64,000 nucleotides of DNA from Sugiyamaella lignohabitans (taxonomy: Eukaryota; Ascomycota; Dipodascomycetes; Dipodascales; Trichomonascaceae). The DNA lies in assembly GCF_001640025.1 (NCBI RefSeq), contig NC_031674.1, positions 4,154,001-4,218,000 of the forward strand, read 5' to 3'. Made by a program: the position numbers and the translations under genes. Positions 47,030 to 57,703 of this stretch are shown here, one piece after another; positions within the stretch are counted from its first letter, which is position 1, and every line of letters begins with the position of its first letter. The notes beneath the pieces are model-generated. The model did not search any database. It was given only the letters and a program-made list of their open reading frames with translations, and was not told where the DNA came from.

Positions 47030-50000
47030 ATGGCAGACTCAAACAGTGAAGATTTGTTAGGACCCAGATCAAACAGACCTGGTGGCCCTGATGATGAAGA
47101 AATGGGCATTTCAAAGCCAAGAGCCCAGTCAATTGCTGGAACGAAGCCCAATGCGTTTGAGGTAGGATCATATGCTCGGGTGCTTTATCATGGCTCAATA
47201 CGGCCAGGTAAGTTACATTTTGCGCTGATATTGGACGATGGTACTAACACAAGCAGAAAATATCGATCCATTCGATGATACCGATGACAATGTAGATACA
47301 TTGAGAGAACAGACAGCGGGCTTATCATCTTTCGCATTAGAAGAAGGCATGTCGGGGCCCTTCTTATCGGATCATCACTTGTCTGAACATGGTACTTCAC
47401 ATCAGTCCCATACAATAAGGGATGAAATGGCACGGTTCGAACGTAAATCTGATATTAACAAACTGAGTAGATCCGACGGCGATGCCTCTTCTGTTAAAGA
47501 TAGAATCCAGTCTTCTTCGGATGAGCCTAGCTCCAGCCAGTATTTGAGTGGAGCAATAGCTCTTGAAGATACGCCTTTATTGCCAAATCAGGAATCATAT
47601 TCAATTGCATCATCAACACCAATATCACTCAAGCCAGGAGATGATAACTCCAATAATAATAATTCTCTCCATACCGAGCCTAGTAGGACCGCTGAAACCA
47701 GCGCCAGTAGTTATCATACCTTTGAAGATACTCATCATCTACGTCAGAAGTTGTCATTCAAGGAGAAAATGGAAGCATGGTCAAAATTGAATTTTAAAAA
47801 GGAAACGATAATCGATGAATTAATAAAGAAACCAATTAGTTACATACCCCCTGTTATTTTGGGAACGTTGCTGAATGTACTCGATGGTCTCTCGTATGGT
47901 ATGATATTGTTTCCATTGGCAACCCCTATATTTAGTCATCTTGGCCCAGCAGGGTTGTCAATGTTTTATGTGAGTTGTATTGTTTCACAATTAATTTATT
48001 CGTTAGGAGGGAGTCAATTCAAGGCTGGTGTTGGTTCAGAGATGATTGAGGTGGTCCCTTTTTTCCACACAATGGCATATTCAATTATGGACGAGGTGGG
48101 TCCAGAGAACCCACAAGCCGTCATTGCTACGACCATTCTTGCATTTGCCATCTCATCAATGATCACAGGGATAGTGTTCTTTCTATTAGGTTATTTTGGA
48201 CTGGGATCATTGGTTGGTTTTTTTCCTCGACATATTTTAGTTGGGTGCGTGGGTGGTGTTGGGTATTTTTTGGTTGTCACTGGAATTGAAGTCTCTTCAA
48301 GTCTTGGTGGATCTCTTGAATACAATTGGACTGTGTTGAGCCATCTTTTTCAGACAGGGGTACTGATAAGATGGCTGACTCCAGTACTACTGGCCATATT
48401 ACTGATGATTATGGAGCGCACATTCCACAACCCTTTAATCCTACCGACCTATTTTACTGCTATATTTGGTTTCTTCCACCTGTTTGTCTGGCTTGTTCCG
48501 TCTTGGAGCTTAGAACTTGCACGGGAGAATGGATGGATTTTTCAAGCTCCATCTGTTAATGAACCTTGGTGGAGCTTCTACAAGCTCTACGATTTCCAAC
48601 AAACTAGCTATGGCTCATTGTTGCATGTTATTCCTGCCATGTTAGCATTGACATTTTTTGGTCTATTACACGTTCCTATAAATGTCCCTGCGCTAGCTGT
48701 AGCAACCAAATCAGATGATATCAACGTTGATCGGGAACTCATAGCGCACGGAATGTCTAACTTTGTTTCTGGGCTCTGTGGTAGTATTCAAAATTACCTT
48801 GTTTACACAAACAGTTTGTTTTTTATCCGAAGTGGAGCTGATAGTAGAGTTGCTGGTGTTATGCTAGCTTTGGCGACCGTGGTAGTTATGGTATCGGGTC
48901 CAGTTCTAATTGGGTATATTCCAATCATGTTGGTTGGTGCTTTGATATTTCTCCTGGGGTTCGAGCTCCTGATTGAGGCACTATACGACACTTGGGGTAG
49001 ACTTAATAGATTTGAATATTTTACCATTGTCACTATCGTACTTACCATGGGGGTTTGGGATTTTGTGTATGGTATCTTAATTGGTATCGTTCTAGCATGT
49101 GTTTCTTTTGTGATACAGGCATCGCAGACTAGCTCAGTAAAAGGCTCATTTACGGGTGTGGTTGCTCGATCTACTGTCCGCCGTCATTTTATGCAACAAA
49201 AATTTCTTAGCGAGGTGGGTGATCAAATCTATGTTTTGAAGTTATCGGGATATATATTTTTTGGTACAGTTGTTAAAGTTGAACAGGCCGTGCGAGACTT
49301 ACTCGATGAGCGCCGCTTTACCCAGCAGCCTATTAGATATCTTATCATCGACATTGGCGCTGTTACTGATATAGATTTTTCTGCTTCTGAGGCCTTTGCG
49401 AGAATGAAACGACTACTGGACTCTAAAGGTGTTTTCATGCTACTCTCAGGTGCCACAGAAGATGTGAGCGTTGTCAGGGGTCTTAAAGCTATTAAATTGC
49501 TTACAGTTTCTGATAGTGACTCAGAGCGGCCGGCAAAATTATTTCCGCGTCTTAATATGGCTTTGGAATGGTGTGAAAATGAATTTCTAAGCGGCTACTA
49601 TAGCCATCGCGAACGGTATAATTCAGAGGATACTATTGCAAGTGCTGGCAGAGGCTCTCCTCGTCCTATCTATTCTGCTGCTGATAAGGGTACCAAGCAC
49701 AATGTGTCTCATTTACAAATCCCGGACCATCAGAAAAGTATCATTAACAATGACATTCGATATGGCATCTCACCGCGAGCCATTTCGTTCAGGAAAGCTG
49801 TAGAAAACGCAGCCAAAGAAGATTTGAAGGTTGTTACAAAGTGGAAGCAGCTACAACAACCTTTGCCCATTATGATGCAAATATTTCAAGGTGTCTCTGA
49901 TAAGGGAGAGGATTTTTGGGCTGAACTTCTTCCGTACTTCAAACGAGAGCAGCCTGCAAAGGGAACGGTGCTGTATACCTCTGGAAATGAGGCAACTGGC

Positions 50001-50306
50001 TTCTATCTCGTAGAGTCAGGCATATTAAGAGCAGATTACGATCTTGAGCAGGGAAAGCTGTATGAGAGTATCCTTGCTGGAACAACATGTGGTGAACTTC
50101 CCTTTTTTTCTGAAACTCGAAGGACAGCAACTGTGGTCGCCGAAACTAACGCAGTGGTGTGGAAGCTGGATAGAGAAAGTTGGGAGAAACTCAAAAATTC
50201 AAAACCGAATGGGCTCGAACTAGCTAATGAGCTTCTAGAGATTGCATTGCGGCTTACTGTAGAACGATTCACATCTATCACGGCATATGTGATGATCTCC
50301 TCATAA
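47030..50306 (+). CDS. VSB1: Vacuolar SulP/STAS/cNMP-domain transporter Vsb1-like, one intron
   Basis: Exon 1 is 47030-47207 and exon 2 is 47257-50306, giving 1075 aa. The 49-nt intron is GTAAGT..TACTAAC-ACAAGCAG, and splicing gives SIRP joined to ENIDPFDDTDD. A disordered Ser-rich N-terminus (~1-200) precedes a SLC26/SulP membrane core (PVILGTLLNVLDGLSYGMILFP, GVGSEMIEVVPFFHTMAYSIM). A STAS domain follows (YVLKLSGYIFFGTVVKVEQAV, IDIGAVTDIDFSASEAFARM). Near the C-terminus is a cyclic-nucleotide-binding-like fold (GTVLYTSGNEATGFYLVESG, GELPFFSETRRTATVVAET). The architecture and length match YGR125W/Vsb1 (1036 aa). Vsb1 is needed to store basic amino acids, notably arginine, in the vacuole. The cNMP fold may not bind cyclic nucleotides. 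Confidence 0.9.
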
Positions 50307-50404
50307 ACTGATATTGGATATCACATTCCAATATTCATTCTATGTACATAGCTAATTTATTTCTCTAACATAATAAAGTATCTGTTGAAATTATTGGTCG
50401 ATTT

Positions 50405-51937
50405 TTATAAATAATGTTTGTCAATCGCTGTTAAGCCGAACTCCTGGCCCTTTTGATTCAATGGAGCCAAATCACCAGCAATACCATTTGCAGGAAGAGA
50501 ATCTAAAGGGGGACCCTTTGCGAACAATGACTTATAATAAGAGGAAATATGATAACTAGACTCAAGAAATCTGAGAATAGTTATGAGAAGCAGAATAAAT
50601 AGACAAATAGAGGCTAAACTTCTCCTGATAAACTTATAACGCAACTGTCGGGTATGGTTTTCTCGTTCCTGCTCAGAAATTCGCTCATTTACTAGCTTGA
50701 GCCTTTGAGAATACTCATCGACTTTATCAGCAGAAGCTAACACTCTTTTCTCAAGATCATCAAATTCCGAAAAGTCTAGTTCCTTATACTTCTGGCTGTA
50801 GAGACTGAAATCCTCGTGAGACTGACTAGCATGTGCCCTAAACGTTAACAAAAGTTCGTTAGATCTATTACGGAGAGATCTGATCCCAGCAAGGTGCTGT
50901 TCGAAACTTCTCATACGAGCTTTTAGTATATCCTCAACAGCATCCAGTTTAACCACAACATCTCCCCCAAGACTTTTTTGTAACTCTTCCACACTCTGGG
51001 CCATAGACACGTTCCCTTTGTTATCCAAATTTGCACCTCCAATAGATTTAGAATTTGGGGCCGTAAATTCGTTGGTGAGACCGGTAGAAAAAGCGGTTCC
51101 AGAAAAGCTAGAGTGTCTTCTTGAAAATGGATCTGACAGCAGAACGCTATTTGATCCATGCGAAAAGGGAAAAGTTGGGCCACTTGAATTACTTCCAGTA
51201 TCACTGCTATCAGTGTCATTACTAACGAGTATATCTGGGATTTTAGAAGTGCGAATGACTGGTGATGGCCCATTAGTGTGAAAAAGGTTAGATGGACCCG
51301 GTGGTCGCTTTCGACTAGGCAAAATGCCCCGCCTCATTTCATCATCCAATGCAAGAGATGGTGATGATTTGATCCTACTAAATTGAACGGGATTGGGGTT
51401 TGCTAAGGGGGATTGTGACCCTGAAGAAGCAAATGTCCCAAATTCTAATTGAGGGCTAGTCGGGCTATTCATACCATTTCCACCTGTATGATCCAAGTCA
51501 AAATAAGAACTTGGTGAAATCTTGGCGGAGGGTTGTTGGTACGTTTTAAATGGGGCCAACAACGGCCTTTCCTTGACATCACTGGGATCAGGACCATGGA
51601 AGTTTCCAGTTCTAATATCTATTGACGACGATGCAAATGCTGGTACCTTATATATCGTATTCTTTGTCATTCCTTCTTCAACAGGTGTAAGCTCCGGTAC
51701 AGAAAGCAAACCTGACACTGATAGAGCTTTTTGCCTGTGACCATTCCCAACTCTGTTTCTGAGGGAGCTGGATAATGAGGATCCAAATGGAGTGAGCCTT
51801 GGAGAATTAGACGGCGACCTTGCAATGGACGAGGAAGACGGCACCTGCACTGGTGGAGCAGTAGATGTTGCTGGGGGAATTATCTGCTGTGACCAGGCCC
51901 GAGAACCAGACACCCCTTCACCAGTTGGGGGAGCCAT
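50405..51937 (-). CDS. Orphan coiled-coil protein with one C-terminal membrane helix
   Basis: 510 aa; I do not recognise the family. Residues 1-320 are low complexity, rich in Ser, Pro, Gly and Asn, with many SP/TP sites (SPSNSPRLTPFG). A helical region with heptads follows (about 330-440: VVVKLDAVEDILKARMRSFEQHL, FDDLEKRVLASADKVDEYSQRL). Basic residues (RQLRYKFIRR) then precede a single hydrophobic helix (LASICLFILLLITILRFL, about 450-468). About 40 residues lie after it. The layout suggests a long cytosolic or nucleoplasmic domain anchored in ER or nuclear-envelope membrane, with the short C-terminus in the lumen. It converges with VSB1, with 98 bp between the stop codons. Confidence 0.75.
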   Translation of the reverse strand: MAPPTGEGVSGSRAWSQQIIPPATSTAPPVQVPSSSSIARSPSNSPRLTPFGSSLSSSLRNRVGNGHRQKALSVSGLLSVPELTPVEEGMTKNTIYKVPAFASSSIDIRTGNFHGPDPSDVKERPLLAPFKTYQQPSAKISPSSYFDLDHTGGNGMNSPTSPQLEFGTFASSGSQSPLANPNPVQFSRIKSSPSLALDDEMRRGILPSRKRPPGPSNLFHTNGPSPVIRTSKIPDILVSNDTDSSDTGSNSSGPTFPFSHGSNSVLLSDPFSRRHSSFSGTAFSTGLTNEFTAPNSKSIGGANLDNKGNVSMAQSVEELQKSLGGDVVVKLDAVEDILKARMRSFEQHLAGIRSLRNRSNELLLTFRAHASQSHEDFSLYSQKYKELDFSEFDDLEKRVLASADKVDEYSQRLKLVNERISEQERENHTRQLRYKFIRRSLASICLFILLLITILRFLESSYHISSYYKSLFAKGPPLDSLPANGIAGDLAPLNQKGQEFGLTAIDKHYL

Positions 51938-52343
51938 ATTTATCTCGTATTTTCTTACTCCCAGACTAATGCACGACTTACGGAACTACATGTCGCCAGA
52001 TGGGCACGGCTATTGTGTCACTATTATTTTTTAATCTCTTTCTGCTCTGTTCAGCCAGATTGTTATTATGAGTAGCAAAAAACAATGATAAATAACCAGT
52101 ATAAATTTTAAAATACTGTTCGCATTGACGAAATGCTAAGAGTCTTCCATAAAACCTCGCCTGTCCATATAAATGCCACTACTGCATATGCAGGGTCATA
52201 GCAAACCCAACCGCTATCGGATCAGAGGCTGATCAACTTAGAGACGTTACCTTTTAGGTCTGACAGCACCTGGTAACTCAGTCAAAGTGAGACAGCAAGA
52301 AGCAGGTCAATGATAAAACAACGGAACAATTGTGTGTATGCAT
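51938..52343. other. Intergenic between the orphan protein and TRM61
   Basis: 406 bp containing the promoter of the orphan gene and the 3' region of TRM61. No gene is seen. Confidence 0.45.
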
Positions 52344-53510
52344 TTATTCATTATTAGGTAGTTCAAATTTTGGTGGAAGAATAGCAAAAGTTAGATATGA
52401 AGTATGGCTCTTAATCTCCGCTTCCATACGAGAAACGCTTCTCCACTCATAATTAGGATCACCCTCTCGGATTCGAAGGCCCCGACCCCATGGGTTGTAG
52501 CCCTTATACGAAGAATTCTGACTAGAGTTATGCTTCACGGATTCTAACAGAACAGCTTCGGAAGTTGTCTCAGATGGTGTGGCGACAGGGGATACAGACG
52601 ATTCAACAGCGGAATCTCTATGTGATGCATTTCCCACAGAGTCTTCTATTTTTCTCTTTTTCGCAGCATCATTTTTTTCCTTACGGATTTCAAGTCCATA
52701 CAATCTTCGTTCTTTAACATCCTTTAACCGTTGGAGAGCGTCATCAAGATTCCGAACCATGTTCCTATGACCCTCCCACCTTTTAGAACTTATCTCGACC
52801 ATTTCGATCCTCTGGAAGCCCTCTTTTCTAAGAGTTTCAACAGTCTTGATCACTTGCTCCATACATGGAGAGAAACAGCAAATTGAAACCACCCGATCGG
52901 TGGCGAGACACGATTTCAATCTAGGAATTGCCGTCCATGGCGATGGTAGATCTAAAAATACAGCCGATGCATTCATGTCCCCACTATAGTCCATAGGGTT
53001 CTCAAATCCTTCGTTACAAACATCTCTGTGTGTGATGCTTACAATATCTGCCAAACCATGGTCCTCAATCTCTTTTTTAGCTTCCAGAAATCTCGGTTCA
53101 TGAAATTCATACGTGAAAATGTGTCCTCGTTTATCTACTGAACGGGAAATAGCGTGTGTAAAACTGCCGCTCCCAGTACCAGCTTCAATGACTCTGGATC
53201 CTGGACGGATTTTCAACCTTTGAACTATGTAACTCGAATCTGGAGTATATACAATCTGCGTTCTATGGGGTAATGACAGAGTCCATAGCTCGGGAGTGGG
53301 AGCCACCAAGTGAATAAAGCCCTTGCCCGAAACGCTTGGAATCTGGTTGCCAAACTTCTGACCAATTATTAAATTATGTGGGAATATGCCAAATCTTGTG
53401 TTGAGCTGCTGTTCTTTCCTCACCGTGATGGGCTTAACATCACCTCTAGAGATCCACGCTAGGACGAGATCCCCCTCTTGAATAATATCTCTATTGTCTA
53501 GAAAAGACAT
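52344..53510 (-). CDS. TRM61: Trm61 (Gcd14), catalytic subunit of tRNA m1A58 methyltransferase
   Basis: 388 aa (S. cerevisiae 383). With Trm6 it uses S-adenosylmethionine to methylate A58 of tRNAs, including the initiator tRNA, in the nucleus. The N-terminal small beta domain (IQEGDLVLAWISRG...) carries the conserved GKGFIHLVAPTPELWTLSLPHRTQI. The Rossmann-type methyltransferase fold has motif I VIEAGTGSGSFTHAI (around residue 110) and motif II YEFHEPR. Motif IV is AVFLDLPSPW, whose Asp-Leu-Pro is the usual catalytic-site element. Residues ~270-340 are a variable, charged and Ser-rich linker before the conserved C-terminal RMEAEIKSHTSYLTFA. It shares a 435-bp divergent promoter with UTP8; that promoter has a large perfect palindrome. 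Confidence 0.94.
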   Translation of the reverse strand: MSFLDNRDIIQEGDLVLAWISRGDVKPITVRKEQQLNTRFGIFPHNLIIGQKFGNQIPSVSGKGFIHLVAPTPELWTLSLPHRTQIVYTPDSSYIVQRLKIRPGSRVIEAGTGSGSFTHAISRSVDKRGHIFTYEFHEPRFLEAKKEIEDHGLADIVSITHRDVCNEGFENPMDYSGDMNASAVFLDLPSPWTAIPRLKSCLATDRVVSICCFSPCMEQVIKTVETLRKEGFQRIEMVEISSKRWEGHRNMVRNLDDALQRLKDVKERRLYGLEIRKEKNDAAKKRKIEDSVGNASHRDSAVESSVSPVATPSETTSEAVLLESVKHNSSQNSSYKGYNPWGRGLRIREGDPNYEWRSVSRMEAEIKSHTSYLTFAILPPKFELPNNE

Positions 53511-53945
53511 CCTTTTATACTAATTTTATTTTGCCTGTCGTTTCGTTTTTGATTGATCACGAAATAAATTTCGTGATCGTCGCTGGTACATGCAACCTTC
53601 CTAACTGCAATATTTGAACCCTATTCTCTCTTCCGAGCATGCTGAAACTAAAAGCCCATATTTAACTACCAAAAACAATTGAACATATTACACAATCACT
53701 TAGCACCAGGCTCTTACTAGCTCCTATTTTTCTGTAAATTAATATTAGGGGTCTCCAAATTTTTATTAGGGGCGTAAGGTTAACGGGTCCCATTTTGAGC
53801 GACAAGCCGCACTCGCCGCCATGACCTGCATGAGCTGAAAAATTATGACAGTAGAAAAAGCAATTTGAAAAAAAATATCCGTGAACACCAACTGAATAAT
53901 TCAAAACGACACCAACAGGAATATTCTGTCTTTTTCATAGTAAAA
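53511..53945. promoter_or_regulatory. TRM61/UTP8 divergent promoter
   Basis: 435 bp. It contains a 24-bp perfect palindrome at 53555-53578, listed separately. It also holds TGAAAAATTA at 53836-53845, close to the RRPE motif (TGAAAAATTT) of yeast ribosome-biogenesis promoters, 100 bp before the UTP8 start. Confidence 0.5.
53555..53578. promoter_or_regulatory. 24-bp perfect palindrome (11-bp arms)
   Basis: GATCACGAAAT (53555-53565) and ATTTCGTGATC (53568-53578) are exact inverted copies around AA. The site is 45 bp upstream of the TRM61 ATG, so it may lie in its leader or core promoter. The symmetry suits a dimeric DNA-binding protein; as RNA it would be a strong hairpin. Confidence 0.55.
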
Positions 53946-56264
53946 ATGCCACATATATCTGAGCCATTTCTACTTACAGGGCTGCCTCATACCTCTAAAG
54001 TCAAGCCTTCTTCTGTGAAGGCATCATCAGCAATTTGGGGCAAAGCATCTTCTGTATGCCTTGGGATTTCGAATAGTTCGATAACTTCTTATTCTCTATT
54101 ACCCACCCCAAGATTACTATGGACACACTCTCTACCCCCAAATAGTACAGTTACGGCATTACAAGTCTTTAAAAGTCAGGAAGATTCTCTCACAGTGGTG
54201 GGATTTGGTGTGTATGAAAGAAAGAAGCATTTTGTTAAGTTCATTGAGATTGATGATAAAAACTCAGGGGATGCAGTTGACAAGCCAGCAACTTCTTTTC
54301 CTGTTCCTGGTGAGGTAAGTGGAATAAAATTTTCTGCTTCCGGTGAGCGGGTTTATGTTATTCTTAAGAATTCATGTGTTCAACTATACGCCCTGCCTGT
54401 TGAGGAGAACAATGTCAAAGAGATATGGTCATCGAAGACCAAGGCCAGTCGGACCCTGATTCATTACTCTGTTATACCGCCATCAGGAGATGGAGAAGGC
54501 CCGGAGGATGGATCAGTTGTATTAGTGTCCAAAAGAGAGGTTGGAAAGAAGTCCATGATTGAAGTGCGAATTTTGGCTTTAGATTCCAAAGGGTCATATG
54601 AATTAATTACTAGGGATATTGAAGTCTCTGAGGAAGAGCTCAAATATGGACTTGCATTGGCATACTATGAGGGAAACCTTTACAGATATAGCTCTAGAGA
54701 AAAGAAGATTTATGTTGCGCCGATTCTTAATGGTGGCGACCCTACTACCAGTATTTATAGCGCCATTTTTTCTGTTCCTTCGGATGTCAGTGAGGAGAGC
54801 AGCTCCTTGATCTCTACACCTTCTTTACTTGCCATTGGAAGAAACCTATTTTTATCTGATGGCAAGTCTGTGTTACTTATTGACACCCAATACCATACAA
54901 CTATCAGCCAGAAGACTATAAATGAACCTCTTACTTCAATCTTAGGATATGTTGAGTCATCTTCAACAGTTATAGGAGTCTCGACGTTTGGATCATCTGC
55001 GTCAGCATCCAACAATTCAACTCAGTCAGTTATAGGAATTAATGTTGATAGTGGCAAGGGAACGTTGTTGGAGTCATTAGGGAAAGGAATTGGTGAAGAG
55101 GAGGACCCTTGGAGGCTGGGATATTCTGATATTTTTATCAAAAAGAACTACAATCTTCGAGAGTACTCTAATGTTATTAAAGATATCATTGCTACGGCAC
55201 AAGATTATGCTGCGTCAATTTTAACTGGCCTATCGGAGTATAAAGATAAAAGTGATATTATCAACTTCGAGCATAAGGCGATTAGTTTCCTCAAGGGAAA
55301 AGAATGGGACGAAATTGATGAACTGACAAATGAAAGTAAAGAAGTTTTTGCATATGAAGATAAAGACAGGGATGTAGATAGAGAGTTCATATTTGAGTTA
55401 GTTGACTTGGTGTTTGATAATTCAGATATATCCGACCCCTCATCATCTAGTACACTCAAATTGTATCCTGATTTTGTCCCTCAAAAGCTGATTATTTATC
55501 TTCTGACCCATCCTCTATTCCCAACAACAGAACTCCCAGGGCTATTGAACGTACTTTCGCAATATCCAAGATTGTTGCGCCAGGCCATTGTAACGGCCCC
55601 GGCTGTGGAATGTTTTGATTTGGTTGAGGCACTTTCTTTAGCCGATGACGAGATTTTCCGAGATATTGTAAACCGAGTTCTGGAGGAATATGGTCAGGAA
55701 GAGATTTTCGAATCAATCAAACTTAAGTATGGTACCGGTGAGAATAAATCTAAGGCGACCCTTGATGTCGTCAACAGATTAATTAAGCTTGACGTTGGGT
55801 GGCAGCTGATTCCATGCTTTGTAGATGTTGGTGGACTATTTGGTTGGGACTACACAGTAATAAGTGATCTTTACAAGTCGGTTACTTCGCAAGTTGAGGC
55901 GTTGGTTTCCAGCGCAGAAATCATGACACTTATTGATGAGACGTTGCGTAAATTTGATGCTACAGTAGATGCCGCTGAAGTTGGCAGAAGGTCCAAAAAG
56001 GCCCTTTCGAAACAGCGAGGCTTATCTACAACCTCTAGCACCGAGAAAGCTAGAAAGGGCCCAGAACTAATATCGGCCGAACAACGTGAACAAGAAAGAA
56101 TGAGAAATCTGCTCAGATTCGGTATTGATTCAGGAAGTCCGGGTGATGTCACACCTTTGAACCCAGCTGATGCGGTGCTGCAAAAGAAGAAGCGGGCCGT
56201 TAGGGAAGGTAACCTTATCTCTAGAAAAGTTCCGCTTTACACAGTTGAGAAACTTGTATTATAA
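53946..56264 (+). CDS. UTP8: Utp8, t-UTP subcomplex of the SSU processome
   Basis: 772 aa (S. cerevisiae 713). I chose the ATG at 53946 because the frame upstream opens with TTG and MPHISEPFLLTGLP matches the family's conserved start. Utp8 belongs to the t-UTP/UtpA complex that binds nascent pre-rRNA. In S. cerevisiae it also takes part in nuclear tRNA export. The N-terminal half looks like a degenerate beta-propeller (CLGISNSSITSYSLLPTPRLLW, KHFVKFIEI, GVSTFGSS). The C-terminal half is helical (KLIIYLLTHPLFPTTELPGLL, VNRLIKLDVGWQLIPCFVDVGG). A basic tail (KKKRAVREGN) ends the protein. It converges with the THI74-like gene, with 125 bp between the stop codons. Confidence 0.87.
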   Translation: MPHISEPFLLTGLPHTSKVKPSSVKASSAIWGKASSVCLGISNSSITSYSLLPTPRLLWTHSLPPNSTVTALQVFKSQEDSLTVVGFGVYERKKHFVKFIEIDDKNSGDAVDKPATSFPVPGEVSGIKFSASGERVYVILKNSCVQLYALPVEENNVKEIWSSKTKASRTLIHYSVIPPSGDGEGPEDGSVVLVSKREVGKKSMIEVRILALDSKGSYELITRDIEVSEEELKYGLALAYYEGNLYRYSSREKKIYVAPILNGGDPTTSIYSAIFSVPSDVSEESSSLISTPSLLAIGRNLFLSDGKSVLLIDTQYHTTISQKTINEPLTSILGYVESSSTVIGVSTFGSSASASNNSTQSVIGINVDSGKGTLLESLGKGIGEEEDPWRLGYSDIFIKKNYNLREYSNVIKDIIATAQDYAASILTGLSEYKDKSDIINFEHKAISFLKGKEWDEIDELTNESKEVFAYEDKDRDVDREFIFELVDLVFDNSDISDPSSSSTLKLYPDFVPQKLIIYLLTHPLFPTTELPGLLNVLSQYPRLLRQAIVTAPAVECFDLVEALSLADDEIFRDIVNRVLEEYGQEEIFESIKLKYGTGENKSKATLDVVNRLIKLDVGWQLIPCFVDVGGLFGWDYTVISDLYKSVTSQVEALVSSAEIMTLIDETLRKFDATVDAAEVGRRSKKALSKQRGLSTTSSTEKARKGPELISAEQREQERMRNLLRFGIDSGSPGDVTPLNPADAVLQKKKRAVREGNLISRKVPLYTVEKLVL

Positions 56265-56389
56265 TGTCAATAAATACTGCATTTTTACAATGTCTAATTA
56301 CCTCAAAATACTATGATATTGTCCCTGGCAATTGATCTTTATTTATCATACGCCACCGAGTGTATAAAGTTATAGTAAGAGCTGGCATG

Positions 56390-57703
56390 TCAAATAATGT
56401 CATCTTCACCCTCATCGTCATCACCTTGTAGTTCTTTCCAACTAGCATAAGACAAGAGGAAAAATGCTAAAATGATTAGAATACCACCGATAACACCTCC
56501 TCTTGAAATAGGAGTGCCGAAGAGGAGCCAATCTACTATGGCTACTATGAAAGTGGTCAATAATGAAGCAACACTAGACAATACAGGAGATGTCAAAGAC
56601 ATGAGGATTAAAAAGCTCCCTGAAAATGTGGCGTTTGCAATTACAGATGCAACTAATACCCAGAGTACTTCCCCACGTGGGAACTCGAACTGTTCAATGC
56701 CTGCAAAATGCAGCAGTGGTAGGATGGGCCACAGTAGAGTAAATGTACACACGCCGATACCTGAGCCTACCACATTTGCAAAAGCAGCCTGCTTCTTAGC
56801 GGATACGGTACTTGGTGGGCAAGCAATTCGTTTATATAGAACTTCATAGAGACCGTAAACCACAGCTCCAGCACCAATGACAATATTACCCCAGGCACGA
56901 TACGGATAAGGTTCCGATTCATCTTTAGATGCTGCTGTTACGTCCTCGGTACTACCTGAGTAAGCCACAATGACAACACCAATGATTGAAAGGATGACAC
57001 TAAATGCCTTGTCCCACCTAAACTGCTCATGTAAAAGTGGGACCGAGAATGCGTATGCAAAGAAAGCCGAACAATTATAGATAGCAGTCAAGTCACCAGC
57101 AGTGGTTAGATTGACAGCAATATACCAAGAGCTTCCAGCAATGTTCAATGCAATACAGAGAATGAGGCAGCATTTTATGAGGTTGATGATAATTTGCTTA
57201 TAAGAGGATAAGGAAAAAGCATTCGAATTTAACAAGTGATGTTGTGGGGCTAATGCTTTAGACGATGAAATCTGGCCAGCAGTAGATAATACATTCTGAA
57301 GATGTTTCCTAAAAAAAATGTCAAACGGAACTTTTCGTTTTCTCACACGCAGAAATAAGATTTGGAACAGCCACAAGGACATCCAAGACGAATGAGTTAC
57401 ATACATCATAAAAATGGGCTTCTTGTACTCCAAAGTGTTTGCAATGTACCCGGCAGTTTCGGTTTGAATGACAAAAGAAATAAGTGATACGGACAATGCC
57501 ACCGCTGAGTAGATATACCGTCTTCTCTCAGCAGCAGCCAAGTGCTCGGCTTTTGTACCAAAAGACCCATTATCTTCAGATGGGCGTGGAATTTCGTTGT
57601 CGTTTGGCTGTAAGTTAGTGGAGCTACTGGCAGCGTGTGAGTGTCTGACCGATGCCAAACTTTCTCCTGCCAGTCCAGTTTGATCAAGAGGTTGATATGA
57701 CAT
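56390..57703 (-). CDS. DMT-superfamily membrane transporter, Thi74/YML018C (SLC35F-like) type
   Basis: 437 aa from the ATG at 57703; the frame upstream starts with TTG. A hydrophilic N-terminus (~70 aa) precedes about ten membrane helices of the EamA/DMT fold. Family features include the first helix YIYSAVALSVSLISFVIQTETAGYI, SSWMSLWLFQ, and the half-repeat core GDLTAIYNCSAFFAYAFSVPLL. That core is followed by HEQFRWDKAFSVILSIIGVVIVAYSG. The second half starts GAVVYGLYEVLYKRI and ends in the DWLLFGTPISRGGVIGGILIILAFFLLSY helix pair. The C-terminus is acidic. In S. cerevisiae the pair Thi74/YML018C is found in mitochondrial or vacuolar membranes; the substrate is not established. It is divergent from EFB1 across a 906-bp interval. 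Confidence 0.85.
   Translation of the reverse strand: MSYQPLDQTGLAGESLASVRHSHAASSSTNLQPNDNEIPRPSEDNGSFGTKAEHLAAAERRRYIYSAVALSVSLISFVIQTETAGYIANTLEYKKPIFMMYVTHSSWMSLWLFQILFLRVRKRKVPFDIFFRKHLQNVLSTAGQISSSKALAPQHHLLNSNAFSLSSYKQIIINLIKCCLILCIALNIAGSSWYIAVNLTTAGDLTAIYNCSAFFAYAFSVPLLHEQFRWDKAFSVILSIIGVVIVAYSGSTEDVTAASKDESEPYPYRAWGNIVIGAGAVVYGLYEVLYKRIACPPSTVSAKKQAAFANVVGSGIGVCTFTLLWPILPLLHFAGIEQFEFPRGEVLWVLVASVIANATFSGSFLILMSLTSPVLSSVASLLTTFIVAIVDWLLFGTPISRGGVIGGILIILAFFLLSYASWKELQGDDDEGEDDII

Noticed and set aside
32448..53510. Linkage of GCN4 and TRM61/GCD14 as a general-control cluster
   Set aside because: They lie 19 kb apart with unrelated genes between them, so coincidence is the simpler view.
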